From Mucilaginibacter geliditolerans (GTDB lineage Bacteria; Bacteroidota; Bacteroidia; Sphingobacteriales; Sphingobacteriaceae), in the NCBI RefSeq assembly GCF_014200495.1, contig NZ_JACHBY010000016.1, forward strand, positions 1 to 54,663: DNA of 54,663 bases. Reading direction: 5' to 3'. The position numbers were made by a program, and so were the translations under genes. The notes beneath the pieces are model-generated. The model was given only the letters and a program-made list of their open reading frames with translations, searched no databases and had not been told where the DNA came from. Positions 35,762 through 46,019 of the stretch are shown in pieces (within the stretch, counting starts at the first letter, position 1; each line of letters begins with the position of its first letter).

Positions 35762-37594
35762 TCAATAACCCGGGTTTTGAACCAACTTATTATTAGCATT
35801 GATCTGATCTTGCGGCAGGGCAAATAAATAGTTTTTTTTGGTCATGGGGGTTGTTGGTGGCGCATATAAATACAATGCCCCGTTAGCAGGATCTACTCCA
35901 TATGAATATATCTTCGGATTATAAACTGCCAGTTTAGTATACGGGTTAATAATGGTCGCTGCCTGCGTAGGGCTTCCATTATATTGTACCACAAATCCTT
36001 CGGCAGGTGCGTTAAGTTCTTTCTCGGCAGTACCCCAACGGAAGAGATCCTGGAAATGGCCGTTACCAAGCTCGCCGTACAATTCCAGGGTCCTTTCCCT
36101 GCGGATCTCTCCCAGCATAGTTAAACTCGGATAAGGGGCGATAAGCGCGTTAGTTAACGGCGCCACTCCGGCGCGGGCACGTATCTTATTGATAGAAAGG
36201 TTAAGATCTGCATCTGAAATAGACCCTCCGCCTAATTCACATTTAGCTTCGGCGTAAATTAGATACACCTCTGATAAACGTATCTGTGGCCAGTTCCATG
36301 ATTCGGTATAGTCGGCACGATTTGGCGCCTCGCTAACCCATTTGCGGTTTAAATAACCACTTGTACTTGGCGTTGATGCCAGGTTGGGGTAATAGGCATT
36401 GATGAATGAAGGCCAGTTAAACAAATTAATATAGTTGGCCAAAGAGTAATTGGCGCCGTTTGATGACCCAAATCCCCAATATTTATTAAGTGGGATTTCC
36501 ACCAGGTTTCTTAAGCGGTAATCCCTGTTTTGAAATTCGTCAGTCAGGTTATTATATCCTTTAAAAACAGGTGATACCGAGGGTGGCAGACCGTCGGTAC
36601 ATAGATACATGTCGATCATTTTTCGTGTAGGAATCAGCCCCCCGCCGGTATGCGTAATATTAGCATTACCTTGCAAAAGTGTATAATCATACACGTTGTA
36701 CATGATGAATTCTTTATTGGCCGTTTTTGTTAAACCTAACGGATTCGATAAGTTATCATCCAGTGTAAACAGGTAGTAAGAGGCTAATGAATCGAGCCCG
36801 TTAAAGGTGAACAATTGGTAATCAGAATAATCCATAACTGTAGCAGCCAAAGAAGCAGCCTGGGTGAGGTAAGCAGACGTATTGTCTACCGTTTTTTGGT
36901 TGGGCGCAAAATCGGTCGCCGTACCCACATATTTTTCGTAAGTAGCCTCAAATAACAAAACCCTTGCCTTAAAAGCCATGGCAGCTTGCTGGCTGATATG
37001 ACCTTTATCTGCAGAAGCAATGTTGGCCTCTAATGGTAACCCTGCAATAGCAACGTCCAGATCACTTAAAATCTGTTTGATAACATCATACCGCGAACTT
37101 CTAGGGCCGTACAACACAGGTGTAGTCAGGCTTACCACGGTGGTAACAATAGGTACTCCTCCATAGCGCTGTAACAGAAAGAAATGCTGCCATGCCCTGA
37201 AAAAATAAGCAGCAGCTACATACTGACTTATACCTGACTGGGCTCCTGTATACTCAGTTGCCTTTTGTATAACCACGTTAGTTGCCCGGATATAAGCGTA
37301 GGTATTGTTCCAGTAAATGTCCGTCTGGCTTAAAACGGTAGGCCATCCATAGCCTCCTCCATTAATATCACTTCCACTGTCTTCAAAGCTGTATATGTTA
37401 CTGCCGTTTACCGGCCTTAACGCAATTACCCCACTATACAAAGCATTGCTGGCAGCTTTGAAATCTGCGGGAGTCTTAAAATAAGTAAGTTCGGTTGGAG
37501 CATCTAAAGGTTTCACATCCAGGTATCTTTTACAGGCTGTGCCGAGAGTAGCTATAAGAGCGACAATAGGCACCAAATAATTTATCTTTTTCAT
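35762..37594 (-). CDS. SusD/RagB-type surface glycan-binding lipoprotein (PUL 2)
   Basis: The start is set at the ATG at 37594, where a lipoprotein signal begins (MKKINYLVPIVALIATLGTAC). The longer frame upstream overlaps susC and has no signal. The 610-residue product shows the SusD landmarks: AAYFFRAWQHFFLLQRYGGVPIV near 130, AMAFKARVLLFEATYEKY, LSEVYLIYAEAKCELGG, INKIRARAGVAPL, IRRERTLELYGELG.GHFQDLFRWG and a final INANNKLVQNPGY. It is 25 bp downstream of SusC and should form the lid of that importer. It is larger than the PUL 1 SusD, suggesting a different ligand. Confidence 0.96.
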   Translation of the reverse strand: MKKINYLVPIVALIATLGTACKRYLDVKPLDAPTELTYFKTPADFKAASNALYSGVIALRPVNGSNIYSFEDSGSDINGGGYGWPTVLSQTDIYWNNTYAYIRATNVVIQKATEYTGAQSGISQYVAAAYFFRAWQHFFLLQRYGGVPIVTTVVSLTTPVLYGPRSSRYDVIKQILSDLDVAIAGLPLEANIASADKGHISQQAAMAFKARVLLFEATYEKYVGTATDFAPNQKTVDNTSAYLTQAASLAATVMDYSDYQLFTFNGLDSLASYYLFTLDDNLSNPLGLTKTANKEFIMYNVYDYTLLQGNANITHTGGGLIPTRKMIDMYLCTDGLPPSVSPVFKGYNNLTDEFQNRDYRLRNLVEIPLNKYWGFGSSNGANYSLANYINLFNWPSFINAYYPNLASTPSTSGYLNRKWVSEAPNRADYTESWNWPQIRLSEVYLIYAEAKCELGGGSISDADLNLSINKIRARAGVAPLTNALIAPYPSLTMLGEIRRERTLELYGELGNGHFQDLFRWGTAEKELNAPAEGFVVQYNGSPTQAATIINPYTKLAVYNPKIYSYGVDPANGALYLYAPPTTPMTKKNYLFALPQDQINANNKLVQNPGY

Positions 37595-37619
37595 ATCTAT
37601 TTTATAGTTAATTATAGTT

Positions 37620-40600
37620 TTAAAACGCAACATCAAGACCAAGTGAAAATGTCCTGAACAAAGGATAGCTACTATCCGCACTTGTTCCCCGTTCAGGATC
37701 AAAACCATCTTTTACAGATGACAGTAAAAACAGATCGCTACCTGAGAAGTAAACCCTTACCCTGCTTAAGTCCAGTTTACCTAACATGTCTTTAGGTAAA
37801 GTATAGCCAAGGATCAATGATTTTACACGGGCGTATCGCTCGTTTTGAACATTTACATCATTGTTGCTCCAGTTCCAACCGTTACGATTATTGTCAAATG
37901 AGAGTCTCGGGTATTCCGCATTAGGGTCTTGAGGCGTCCAGGTTTTACCTATATAAGTAGTATTGACATTTACATAATTCCTGAAAAATGGTCCTTCCGT
38001 GTTTCCGGTACGTAAAATATATTGTCGTAATTGACCTTGTATAAAGGTCGAGAAATCAAACCACTTCCACCGCAACCCAAGATTCATTCCAAAGGTATAA
38101 TGGGGGGCAGTATCGCCGTAATAATACACGTCGCCGCTTCCTTTTTTCCCGTTTCCAGTCGGACTAATGGTGCCATCGCCGTCAAGGTCAACCACTTTCA
38201 AATCACCCGGACGCAGTACACTGTTCCCTGTCATTGCAGATAAATTGCCCCGGTTGCCATATTCCGCGTAATAAGCGTTAACCTCTGCCTGGGTTTGGAA
38301 ATAACCTGCTGTTTTGTAAACAAATAAAGAGTTTAATGGGTAGCCCTGTCTGATCGCCGTAACCCCTGCATTCCAGCTATCTTTTCCGGCGTATGAAGTA
38401 ACCACATTCTGGTTATTACTGATATTAAAGCCAATATTGTAAAATACCTGCCCGGCTTTATCCTTCCAGTTGGTACTAAATTCCCAGCCCCTTACACGAA
38501 GATCGCCACTATTGGTAGTTGGCGCAGTTGCCCCCAATACTGTCGGGTACACCAAACCGATCAGCATGCCTATATTTGTTCGTTGGTAGACGTCTATACT
38601 ACCAGTCAACTTGTTATTTAACACCGTATAATCGAGGCCAATATTTTTATTTTCCATTCGCTCCCATGTCCTCAAATTGGTTGCAATACCCAACGTAGCT
38701 ATTTGCTGCAATGCCGGGGCCGAGCCAAATAAAGCGGTACCCGTTGCGTTAACGGTTGAAATATAATCGTAAGGACCTAAACTTGCTTGTCCGCCGGTCT
38801 GCCCATAGTCAGCCCTGATCTTCAGGTAATTGATAAACCTAACCTGTTTAAGGAAGTTTTCTTGTGAAAGGACCCAGCCGCCGGACAGGTTATAAAAATT
38901 GGCCCACTGGTAAGTCGGGTCAAACCTAGATGAACCGTCTCTGCGCCCCAATGCTTCAAAAATATATTTTTCTTTGTAGTTGTAATTAAAACGGGCAATA
39001 TAAGATACCAACCCAACCTGGTTCTCCGATCCGCTGTTAGTAGCATTAAGGGAGGTGGCCGTATTTAAAGCATACAATCCGTCGTATAATAAATTTGTTC
39101 TGCCTGCTGTAACGGCCTTGGTATCGGTGAATTCCCCTGTATTGGCGGCCATAAATGAAAAATTGTGATAATCGCCTACCGTAGTTTTATAATCAAGCTG
39201 TGCGCCAAAATCTTGGTATAAAACTTTTCCATAGCTTTCGGTTATAGCCTGGGTAGGGTTTTGCGTATTGTCAATTAAGGTATTTAAGTAGTTATAAAGA
39301 TTATAAGAAAGGTTATAAGCAGTGCCCGATGTGGTATTATTGGTATAAGCGGCTGTACCTGTAAACTTTAACCCTTTGATGATATCAATGTTAAGCGCTG
39401 AATTTAACCGTATATAATTATAATCATTTACGATTGTGCCACCCAATTTTGTAGCTGCAACAGGATTACGGTAACCGTAGTCATCATAAAAATTACCCCC
39501 TATGTTATAGGTTGGGAAAATAGGCGCGTCAAAAAAACCTGCGCCAATGCCATTTTTCGGGCTTTGAACATTCCGGTCATCATACGAAATTCCCGTTTGC
39601 AATTTTATTCTTTTGCTGATAATATAGTCATAATTCAGGCGGACGTTATACCGGATCTGCCCGTCAAAAGCGGTTTTCAGTAAAGATTGATCCTTAGAGT
39701 ATCCTAAAGATAAGGCATATGCGCTATTATCAGTTGAACCCCGGACAGCAAGGCTTTGCTGATCCGACCATGACGGAGCATATAGTGCTGACTGCCAATT
39801 GTTATTTGCATAGCCATGGGTTACCCCAGCCGGATCTGTATAGGTAAAAGGTTGATTAAGCGTCATTCGTTCTAATGTTGCGTTTGTCCATTGCGGCAGG
39901 AATTGGACCGGGTTTCCGTTAGCATCAACACGGTCATCGTAAGATGCTTGCAAATAAAGCGATGCCCATTGCCCCATGGTAGCCCATGGGACCTTAACTG
40001 CAGCATCATTGTAGCTAAAATTGGAATTCAAGCTAACCTGGGGTTTTCCGCCCTTTCCGCGTTTTGTAGTGATCAAAATAACACCGTCCTGCGCCCTCGC
40101 GCCGTAAATCGCGGCAGAACCGTCTTTCAATACAGTAACAGATTCGATATCGGCCGGATTGATCTGGCTTAATTCATTTCCGCCTACAGATGGCACGCCA
40201 TCAATAATAACCAACGGCTCGATACCGGAAACGGAAGATTCGCCTCTTAAACGGATACCTAATCCTTCATTGCCCGGTCGGGTTGATGTTTTGGTTATCG
40301 TTAAACCCGGAATTGCACCCTGTAAAGCCATTTCCACGTTGGGCACCGGCCTGTCCTTGAACACTTCCTGCCCCACCGTTGATATGGCACCGGTTAGCAC
40401 TGCCTTTTTTTCTGTACCATAACCAACAACAATAACATCGCTGAGGTCATTATTATTAGGGGAGAGCTTAATTGCCATGGGCTTGCTAAGATCCGGGGTT
40501 ATTGTTGTCGTAACATAACCAACCATTTTAACTTCCAAAACGGCGCCAGTAGGTACCTTTATTCTAAAATTACCGTAAATATCCGTGGCAGTGCCGATGG

Positions 40601-40766
40601 TTGTCCCTCTGACTAATACTGTAACACCGGTTAAAATTTCGTTGGTCTTGCCGTCCGTTACTTTACCGGTCACTTGCCTGGTCTGCGCTAACAGTTTCAA
40701 ACAGGGGCTAAGAAATAAGAAAAGCATAAGCATGATCCTTATGCAACTTTGTAGAATTTTTCTCAT
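37620..40766 (-). CDS. SusC/RagA-type TonB-dependent receptor without STN domain (PUL 2)
   Basis: The 1048-residue outer-membrane importer has a signal peptide (to about 28) followed at once by the carboxypeptidase-D-like domain (RQVTGKVTDGKTNEILTGV). The plug follows (VIVVGYGTEKKAVLTGAIS, then VLKDGSAAIYGARAQDGVILITTKRG) and a full barrel ending TFSLGLDVAF. Unlike the PUL 1 SusC it has no STN domain, so it cannot signal through a FecR partner, and none is encoded here. An ECF sigma gene lies 78 bp upstream. Regulation probably runs through the hybrid two-component sensor further upstream. Confidence 0.96.
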   Translation of the reverse strand: MRKILQSCIRIMLMLFLFLSPCLKLLAQTRQVTGKVTDGKTNEILTGVTVLVRGTTIGTATDIYGNFRIKVPTGAVLEVKMVGYVTTTITPDLSKPMAIKLSPNNNDLSDVIVVGYGTEKKAVLTGAISTVGQEVFKDRPVPNVEMALQGAIPGLTITKTSTRPGNEGLGIRLRGESSVSGIEPLVIIDGVPSVGGNELSQINPADIESVTVLKDGSAAIYGARAQDGVILITTKRGKGGKPQVSLNSNFSYNDAAVKVPWATMGQWASLYLQASYDDRVDANGNPVQFLPQWTNATLERMTLNQPFTYTDPAGVTHGYANNNWQSALYAPSWSDQQSLAVRGSTDNSAYALSLGYSKDQSLLKTAFDGQIRYNVRLNYDYIISKRIKLQTGISYDDRNVQSPKNGIGAGFFDAPIFPTYNIGGNFYDDYGYRNPVAATKLGGTIVNDYNYIRLNSALNIDIIKGLKFTGTAAYTNNTTSGTAYNLSYNLYNYLNTLIDNTQNPTQAITESYGKVLYQDFGAQLDYKTTVGDYHNFSFMAANTGEFTDTKAVTAGRTNLLYDGLYALNTATSLNATNSGSENQVGLVSYIARFNYNYKEKYIFEALGRRDGSSRFDPTYQWANFYNLSGGWVLSQENFLKQVRFINYLKIRADYGQTGGQASLGPYDYISTVNATGTALFGSAPALQQIATLGIATNLRTWERMENKNIGLDYTVLNNKLTGSIDVYQRTNIGMLIGLVYPTVLGATAPTTNSGDLRVRGWEFSTNWKDKAGQVFYNIGFNISNNQNVVTSYAGKDSWNAGVTAIRQGYPLNSLFVYKTAGYFQTQAEVNAYYAEYGNRGNLSAMTGNSVLRPGDLKVVDLDGDGTISPTGNGKKGSGDVYYYGDTAPHYTFGMNLGLRWKWFDFSTFIQGQLRQYILRTGNTEGPFFRNYVNVNTTYIGKTWTPQDPNAEYPRLSFDNNRNGWNWSNNDVNVQNERYARVKSLILGYTLPKDMLGKLDLSRVRVYFSGSDLFLLSSVKDGFDPERGTSADSSYPLFRTFSLGLDVAF

Positions 40767-40844
40767 TGTTTTTTAAATTAGAATTCGATTAATAATTGGG
40801 TGTGTTATAGGTTTGTTTGATATAGGTTTATTGGCATTCTTTGA

Positions 40845-41432
40845 TTAATTAAGGAAGATATCTTCTTCAGATAGTTTAAATGAGAGCCGAAGCAGCTGCA
40901 ATGCCCGGAAAACATGATTGATCACCGATTGATATTGTATACCGGTGATCTGGGCAATTTTCCGGTAATCCATCTCTTCATAATATTTAAGATGAAGGAT
41001 CTCCTTTTGCCTTGCCGGTAATACATTTAATGCCTTAACCATAGTATATTTCAATGCCTGGTCATGTTCTGCATTCAACAGTATATCTTCCGGCGAAAGC
41101 GGTATTTCCGACTCTAGATTTTTTCCCAACCGGTCATTTCGAAATTTCTTCAACCGGAAATAGTTAAATGTAATTGACCGTGCAGTGGTAAAAAAATACG
41201 ATTTTACATGATTGATCGGACCGATATTCACCCGGTTTTGCCATAGTTTGATAAAAAGATCCTGTAAAATATCGTCCGCTACGGCCTCGTCTTTTACCAT
41301 TTTTAAAATATAACTATGCAACACTGGGAATAATATCGCGTGCAATGACCCATATGCCTGGTGGTCACCATTAATGGCCATTGCCCAAAGATCTGAATGA
41401 TTAAATGATGCGTTCAAGTAAGGTTCTTGCAT
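40845..41432 (-). CDS. ECF sigma factor without a neighbouring anti-sigma gene
   Basis: The 195-residue protein has sigma region 2 (AYGSLHAILFPVLHSYILKM, then VADDILQDLFIKLWQNR) and region 4 (LPARQKEILHLKYYEEMDYRKIAQITGIQ). It resembles the FecI-like group in length and motifs. The gene directly precedes susC on the same strand with 78 bp between. No FecR gene lies beside it, and the adjacent SusC lacks an STN domain. It may be expressed under control of the HTCS and amplify PUL transcription, or it may be a leftover from a sigma/anti-sigma ancestor. Both are inferences. Confidence 0.9.
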   Translation of the reverse strand: MQEPYLNASFNHSDLWAMAINGDHQAYGSLHAILFPVLHSYILKMVKDEAVADDILQDLFIKLWQNRVNIGPINHVKSYFFTTARSITFNYFRLKKFRNDRLGKNLESEIPLSPEDILLNAEHDQALKYTMVKALNVLPARQKEILHLKYYEEMDYRKIAQITGIQYQSVINHVFRALQLLRLSFKLSEEDIFLN

Positions 41433-41783
41433 TAATTCGTTTACTTATGTAGTCGTTAATTTATTATGATGGCCTAAATTGATCTTCTCTTTGAGCGATT
41501 TTTCCGCTTAGCTTATTATAGGTTTTCTTTCCCTTTCAAGTATTCAACTAAAACATTTTATAAAAAGAGCTATTCAGCTACTAATCAGAAAATTGCAAAA
41601 GACTTTTAGATTGATTCCCTTTTGCTATTTACCCGAACTAGTGGAACGAATTGGTTCAATACTATAATTGGTGCTGTAAAATTGGAATATAAAAATGAAA
41701 GCAATAGGGGACAATTTGCTCAACCATAGGCGGTGAAAAATGAGCATTTCGATGATTTTAAGTATAATCGAAAAAAGATCTAT
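41433..41783. other. 351-bp gap between HTCS and sigma factor genes
   Basis: No gene or repeat seen. As the region upstream of the sigma-susC-susD transcript it is where an HTCS binding site would be expected, but I could not identify one by eye. Confidence 0.35.
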
Positions 41784-44700
41784 TTATTGCTTATTTTTTT
41801 TCAGGGCCAAATTGCCATTGAGGTTTAAATTGGAAATGAAGGCTTTTCGATATTTTCTGATAAATTCAGAAGGGTTCATCTCAAATAATTTATGAAACTG
41901 TTCTCTGAAATATCTGACATCCTGGATTCCGATCCTGTATGCGACTTCTTTGATTTGCAAATCGGTTGATATCATAAGCTCGGCGGCTTTTCTTAGCCGG
42001 ATATACCTGACGAATTCACTGTTAGAAAGTCCTGATATCGATTTGATCTTACGGAAAAGCTTGGCACGGCTCATGCCTATCTCTTCCGTAAACGTTTTTA
42101 TAGAAAATTGTTCATCATCCAAGTGATCTTCGATAATGGCTATACATCTGGAAAGAAAATCGCTATATTCTGCAGGTATTTTTAAACTATTATTTTTTAA
42201 GGTGATCTCATTGAAAAAATAGTCTTTTAATATCGTACGTCCTTTTAGAAGACTTTTTATCCTGGCGATCAGTAAATCGCTTTCGAACGGTTTGGTAATA
42301 TAATCATCAGCCCCGCATTCAATTCCCTTAAGCTTTATTTCGGGAGAGGAGCTTCCGGTCAGCAAAATGATAGGGATATGGCTGAATGAGGGAGAATCCT
42401 TCATTGTAGAACAGAATTCTACCCCGGTAGTTCCATTCATGATCACATCACATACGATGATATCTGGTTCGTTTTCAAGGATGATCTCTAAACCTTTTTC
42501 AGTATTTCCGGCCTCCGAAATAATAAAGGCATCTCTTAAAAGGTGTTTGATGTAATTTCGCATTTCTGCATCGTCATCTATTATAAGAATAATAGGTCTT
42601 TTATTTACAACCCCATCCAATATTTCTTCAACATGCTTCTTTTCAGATGATTCCCCCCTAAAATTGTCATTATCCCCATCAGTGATGATCTCTTTGATCA
42701 GTGGCAATGTTTTAGAGATGTAATGGTTATTAACAGAATTCACCAGATTCTCATGAGCAAGCGGTAAAATGATTTTAAAAGTCGTTCCCTTATTCTCTAC
42801 GCCCGAGTACGAAATTTCTCCATGATGAAGGTCCACGAATTTCTTAGCAAGAAACAGACCTATACCAAAGCCACTTTTCTCTACCGTTTCAGTTTCATGT
42901 GGTAACCGGTAAAATTTCTCAAACAGTTTCTGTCCGGTGTCTTCGGGTATTCCGCAACCGGTATCAGAAACAAGTATTTCTGCATTTTTAGCTGAAACAG
43001 CTATCGTAACCATTACAGCCCCATTTTTGGGTGTGAATTTTATTGCATTGGAGATCAGATTGAACAAAATTATTTCCAGCTTTTCCCGGTCCGCCCATAT
43101 AGTGATGGCGTTATCCGGCGCAAGGAATTGATAATCTATATCGTTGCTTTTTACCTGGTTGTTAAAACACAGAAAAACTTCATAGCATACTTCCTTTAGA
43201 TTTAGTGGCGCTGGGTTCAATGCCGATACCTCATTTTCTGAGCTCCTGAATAAAAGTAGCTGGTCAACAAGGCTGAGTAATCTTCTCGAATTCCTGTAAA
43301 TCGAACTAATATCGATCAGATCCAGGTTTGCACCATTATTTTGAAGCAGGTATTTTATCGGGTTAACGATCAAGGTCAACGGCGCACGCAATTCATGGGA
43401 TATATTCGTAAAAAAAGCGATTTTCTTTTCATTTACCTCCTCGACAAGTTTTACCTCATAGCGCAGTTCTGTTTGTTTTTGATGATAGAAAATATAGCCA
43501 TAAATAGCTGCAACGACAAAGGCAAGGTATAAAATATAGGCCCACCAGGTTCTATACCAAGGGGGTAAGATGTGTATATTTAAAGCCACCTCTTGTTTAC
43601 TCCACGATCCCCCAGCATTTGTACACTTTACCCTGAAGATATAGTTGCCGGCATCAAGGTGGGTATAGTTTGCAGTGCGAATATTTCCCGAATAGGTCCA
43701 GTTGTGGTCCCAGTTTTCCATCATATAGGCATACCTTATTTTATCAGGAGCGGTATATTCGAGCGCCGCGAAATCGAGAGCAATCACGGCCTGATTATAA
43801 GGCACCTCGATTTTTTTGATCTCATCCGGTGTATATTGCTTCACCAGTGAAGAGTTTTTTTCCAATACAGTATTGTTGACGGCAATTCCGGATAAAACAA
43901 GTTCCGGTTCACCAGTGAGGTCGACAATCTTTTTGGGAAAAAAACGGCTCAATCCGCTGATCCCGCCAAATACAAGTTCACCTGAACTTAGCCGGACGGA
44001 AGAATTATAGTGAAACTGGTTGCTCTGAAGTCCGTCACTCTTGTAGTAATTCTTAAAGATTTTGGCTACGGGGTCAAATTTAGATAACCCATAAAATGTG
44101 CTTAGCCATAAATCTCCCTTATCGTCCTCCTGTATATTCAAAACGGAGTTATTACACAGACCGTTTTCCGTTGAATACCGTGCTGCTATTCTGGAATTAT
44201 CACGGTCAAATAATACAAGTCCACCTCCCTCTGTACCAATCCAGAAACGCTTTTCACGATCTTCATAAATAACCCTTATATAATAACCCAAATCTGAAAA
44301 TTTATGTCGGCGGTTTTTCCTGTCTATTTGTACCAGTTGGGTAAGCATGCCCGCCCAAAGCCGACCCTCATTGTCGGGTTTAAGCGTAAAAATATCGGAA
44401 AGATTGGTGTCAAAAGCTTTAAATTGATCCCTAGTCTTGTCCAGTAAGTATAATGCGCCATTTATACCATTGCCCTTATGAGTTCCTATCCAGATATCAT
44501 CATTTTTATCTTTACAAATTGTAGAGATCGTTTTATTTTCAATAAGCGATAGCGGATTTATACAGCGGTAATGCTGAAAGGAATTGGCCGATCTGTTGAA
44601 TCTGTTTACCCCATTAAAAAAAGTGCCCACCCATATGTTTCCTTCGTTGTCACCTGTGATGGTTGATACAATATTATCGCTAAGCGATCTTGGATTTCCT

Positions 44701-45893
44701 TCTTCATGATCATACGCTCGCAAATTGCTCTGATTTTTGTTCCATACCAATATACCGCCGCCGTCCGTACCTATCCATAGATCATGGTTAATATCTTCAT
44801 ATAACGCGTATATAGGTTTGTTGGGTAAAGAATGCGGGTTAGATGGGTCGTGGGCCATCGTTTTGAATCTGTCTGGCTGAGGGTTAATAATATTAATTCC
44901 CCCGTAGAGTTCACCTACCCATACCCTGGAGTCTTTATCCTGGTAAATGCAATAGGCAGCATCATTGGACAGTGCGCTGGAACCATTTTCTTTTTTAAGA
45001 TAAGTGACTTTCCTGGTGGTAGTATCATATTTGTTAACTCCTGCGCCGTTAATGGCCAGCCATAACAGACCGTTGTGGTCAAAAACCATATCCGCAACCG
45101 TGTTCAAGGAAAGCCCGGTATTTTTATCAAGTATTTTTTCAGTTTTTCCAAAATGCCGGTCGTACCGGAACACACCGTCAGCTGTCCCTATCCATATTTT
45201 TCCATCTTTACTAGGTTCAATGCAAAAGGCATTCCGGATAGCGTCAGTCAGAATTGTCAGCTTACCACGATCTCTATTTAGTAAACAAAGGCCTACTTGC
45301 GGAACGAATACCCAGGTATTGCCTGCTATATCCGATTTGATTGCCTGAACGTCATAATTCCAGATATCGCCTAAAGCCGTCTTTATAGGGATTTGCTTTG
45401 CTACAGCGGCCTTCTGATCCTTAACAAGCAACCCAACACCCAAAGTTCCCAATAGCATGCCACCGCCCAGTTCCGCTTTAACTATTCTTACCCCAACAGT
45501 TATCCTTTTTTTTGGGGTGTTGTTGTGATCCATATAATAGACCGCAGAAAAATTGCCGGAAAGATTATTGTATATACTCGCGCCTTCATGTGTTCCGACC
45601 CACATATTGGATTCCCGGTCTTCTGCGATTGAAAATATATAATTATTGCCCAGTGAACTGGTATCATTGATTTTGTTCCTGAATACCTTAAAACTATAGC
45701 CATCGTACCTATTAAGTCCATCAAAGGTGCCAAACCACAAAAAGCCTTTATGGTCCTGGAAAATACACCTTACAGCATTATTGGACAACCCTTGATCGAT
45801 ACCCACGTAGGAAAGCGACTGGGCAGGAGACCGGGTACAATACAGCAATGTAATGCAGATCATTATAAAAAGATGTGATACTTTCCTTTCCAT
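41784..45893 (-). CDS. Hybrid two-component system sensor/regulator (HTCS)
   Basis: This 1369-residue membrane protein combines all parts of a two-component system. It has a signal peptide (to about 25) and Reg_prop propeller repeats (about 30-690, such as DHKGFLWFGTFDGLNRYDG). A Y_Y_Y domain ending LPPWYRTWWAY precedes one membrane helix (about 785-805). The histidine kinase has His833 in FFTNISHELRAPL, with NAIKFTPKNGAV and DTGCGIPED. The receiver has Asp1149 in IIVCDVIMNG, and a C-terminal AraC helix-turn-helix contains KEVAYRIGIQDVRYFREQF. It should bind an oligosaccharide in the periplasm and switch on the adjacent sigma-SusCD-enzyme genes. Confidence 0.97.
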   Translation of the reverse strand: MERKVSHLFIMICITLLYCTRSPAQSLSYVGIDQGLSNNAVRCIFQDHKGFLWFGTFDGLNRYDGYSFKVFRNKINDTSSLGNNYIFSIAEDRESNMWVGTHEGASIYNNLSGNFSAVYYMDHNNTPKKRITVGVRIVKAELGGGMLLGTLGVGLLVKDQKAAVAKQIPIKTALGDIWNYDVQAIKSDIAGNTWVFVPQVGLCLLNRDRGKLTILTDAIRNAFCIEPSKDGKIWIGTADGVFRYDRHFGKTEKILDKNTGLSLNTVADMVFDHNGLLWLAINGAGVNKYDTTTRKVTYLKKENGSSALSNDAAYCIYQDKDSRVWVGELYGGINIINPQPDRFKTMAHDPSNPHSLPNKPIYALYEDINHDLWIGTDGGGILVWNKNQSNLRAYDHEEGNPRSLSDNIVSTITGDNEGNIWVGTFFNGVNRFNRSANSFQHYRCINPLSLIENKTISTICKDKNDDIWIGTHKGNGINGALYLLDKTRDQFKAFDTNLSDIFTLKPDNEGRLWAGMLTQLVQIDRKNRRHKFSDLGYYIRVIYEDREKRFWIGTEGGGLVLFDRDNSRIAARYSTENGLCNNSVLNIQEDDKGDLWLSTFYGLSKFDPVAKIFKNYYKSDGLQSNQFHYNSSVRLSSGELVFGGISGLSRFFPKKIVDLTGEPELVLSGIAVNNTVLEKNSSLVKQYTPDEIKKIEVPYNQAVIALDFAALEYTAPDKIRYAYMMENWDHNWTYSGNIRTANYTHLDAGNYIFRVKCTNAGGSWSKQEVALNIHILPPWYRTWWAYILYLAFVVAAIYGYIFYHQKQTELRYEVKLVEEVNEKKIAFFTNISHELRAPLTLIVNPIKYLLQNNGANLDLIDISSIYRNSRRLLSLVDQLLLFRSSENEVSALNPAPLNLKEVCYEVFLCFNNQVKSNDIDYQFLAPDNAITIWADREKLEIILFNLISNAIKFTPKNGAVMVTIAVSAKNAEILVSDTGCGIPEDTGQKLFEKFYRLPHETETVEKSGFGIGLFLAKKFVDLHHGEISYSGVENKGTTFKIILPLAHENLVNSVNNHYISKTLPLIKEIITDGDNDNFRGESSEKKHVEEILDGVVNKRPIILIIDDDAEMRNYIKHLLRDAFIISEAGNTEKGLEIILENEPDIIVCDVIMNGTTGVEFCSTMKDSPSFSHIPIILLTGSSSPEIKLKGIECGADDYITKPFESDLLIARIKSLLKGRTILKDYFFNEITLKNNSLKIPAEYSDFLSRCIAIIEDHLDDEQFSIKTFTEEIGMSRAKLFRKIKSISGLSNSEFVRYIRLRKAAELMISTDLQIKEVAYRIGIQDVRYFREQFHKLFEMNPSEFIRKYRKAFISNLNLNGNLALKKNKQ

Positions 45894-45969
45894 AAAATGT
45901 CTGAGGGTGGCAATACTGAAATTGGCAGATAGTCGATTTTATTGATCCCTAGATTATTTCTTTATTGTG

Positions 45970-46002
45970 CTGTCAGGTAAAAATACTGTAATTTTTTGAC
46001 AG
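45970..46002. promoter_or_regulatory. 33-bp imperfect dyad upstream of the HTCS gene
   Basis: CTGTCA at 45970-45975 and TGACAG at 45997-46002 flank an inner AAAAAT/ATTTTT pair, making an extended dyad 77 bp upstream of the HTCS start and 18 bp after the stop of the thioredoxin-like remnant. It could be an operator for the HTCS gene or the terminator of the lost upstream gene. Confidence 0.3.
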
Positions 46003-46019
46003 TGAGCTATCGGTAAAAC

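Noticed and set aside
37595..37708. 38-residue N-terminal extension of the PUL 2 SusD
   Set aside because: It overlaps the end of susC and precedes a normal lipoprotein signal peptide starting at 37594.
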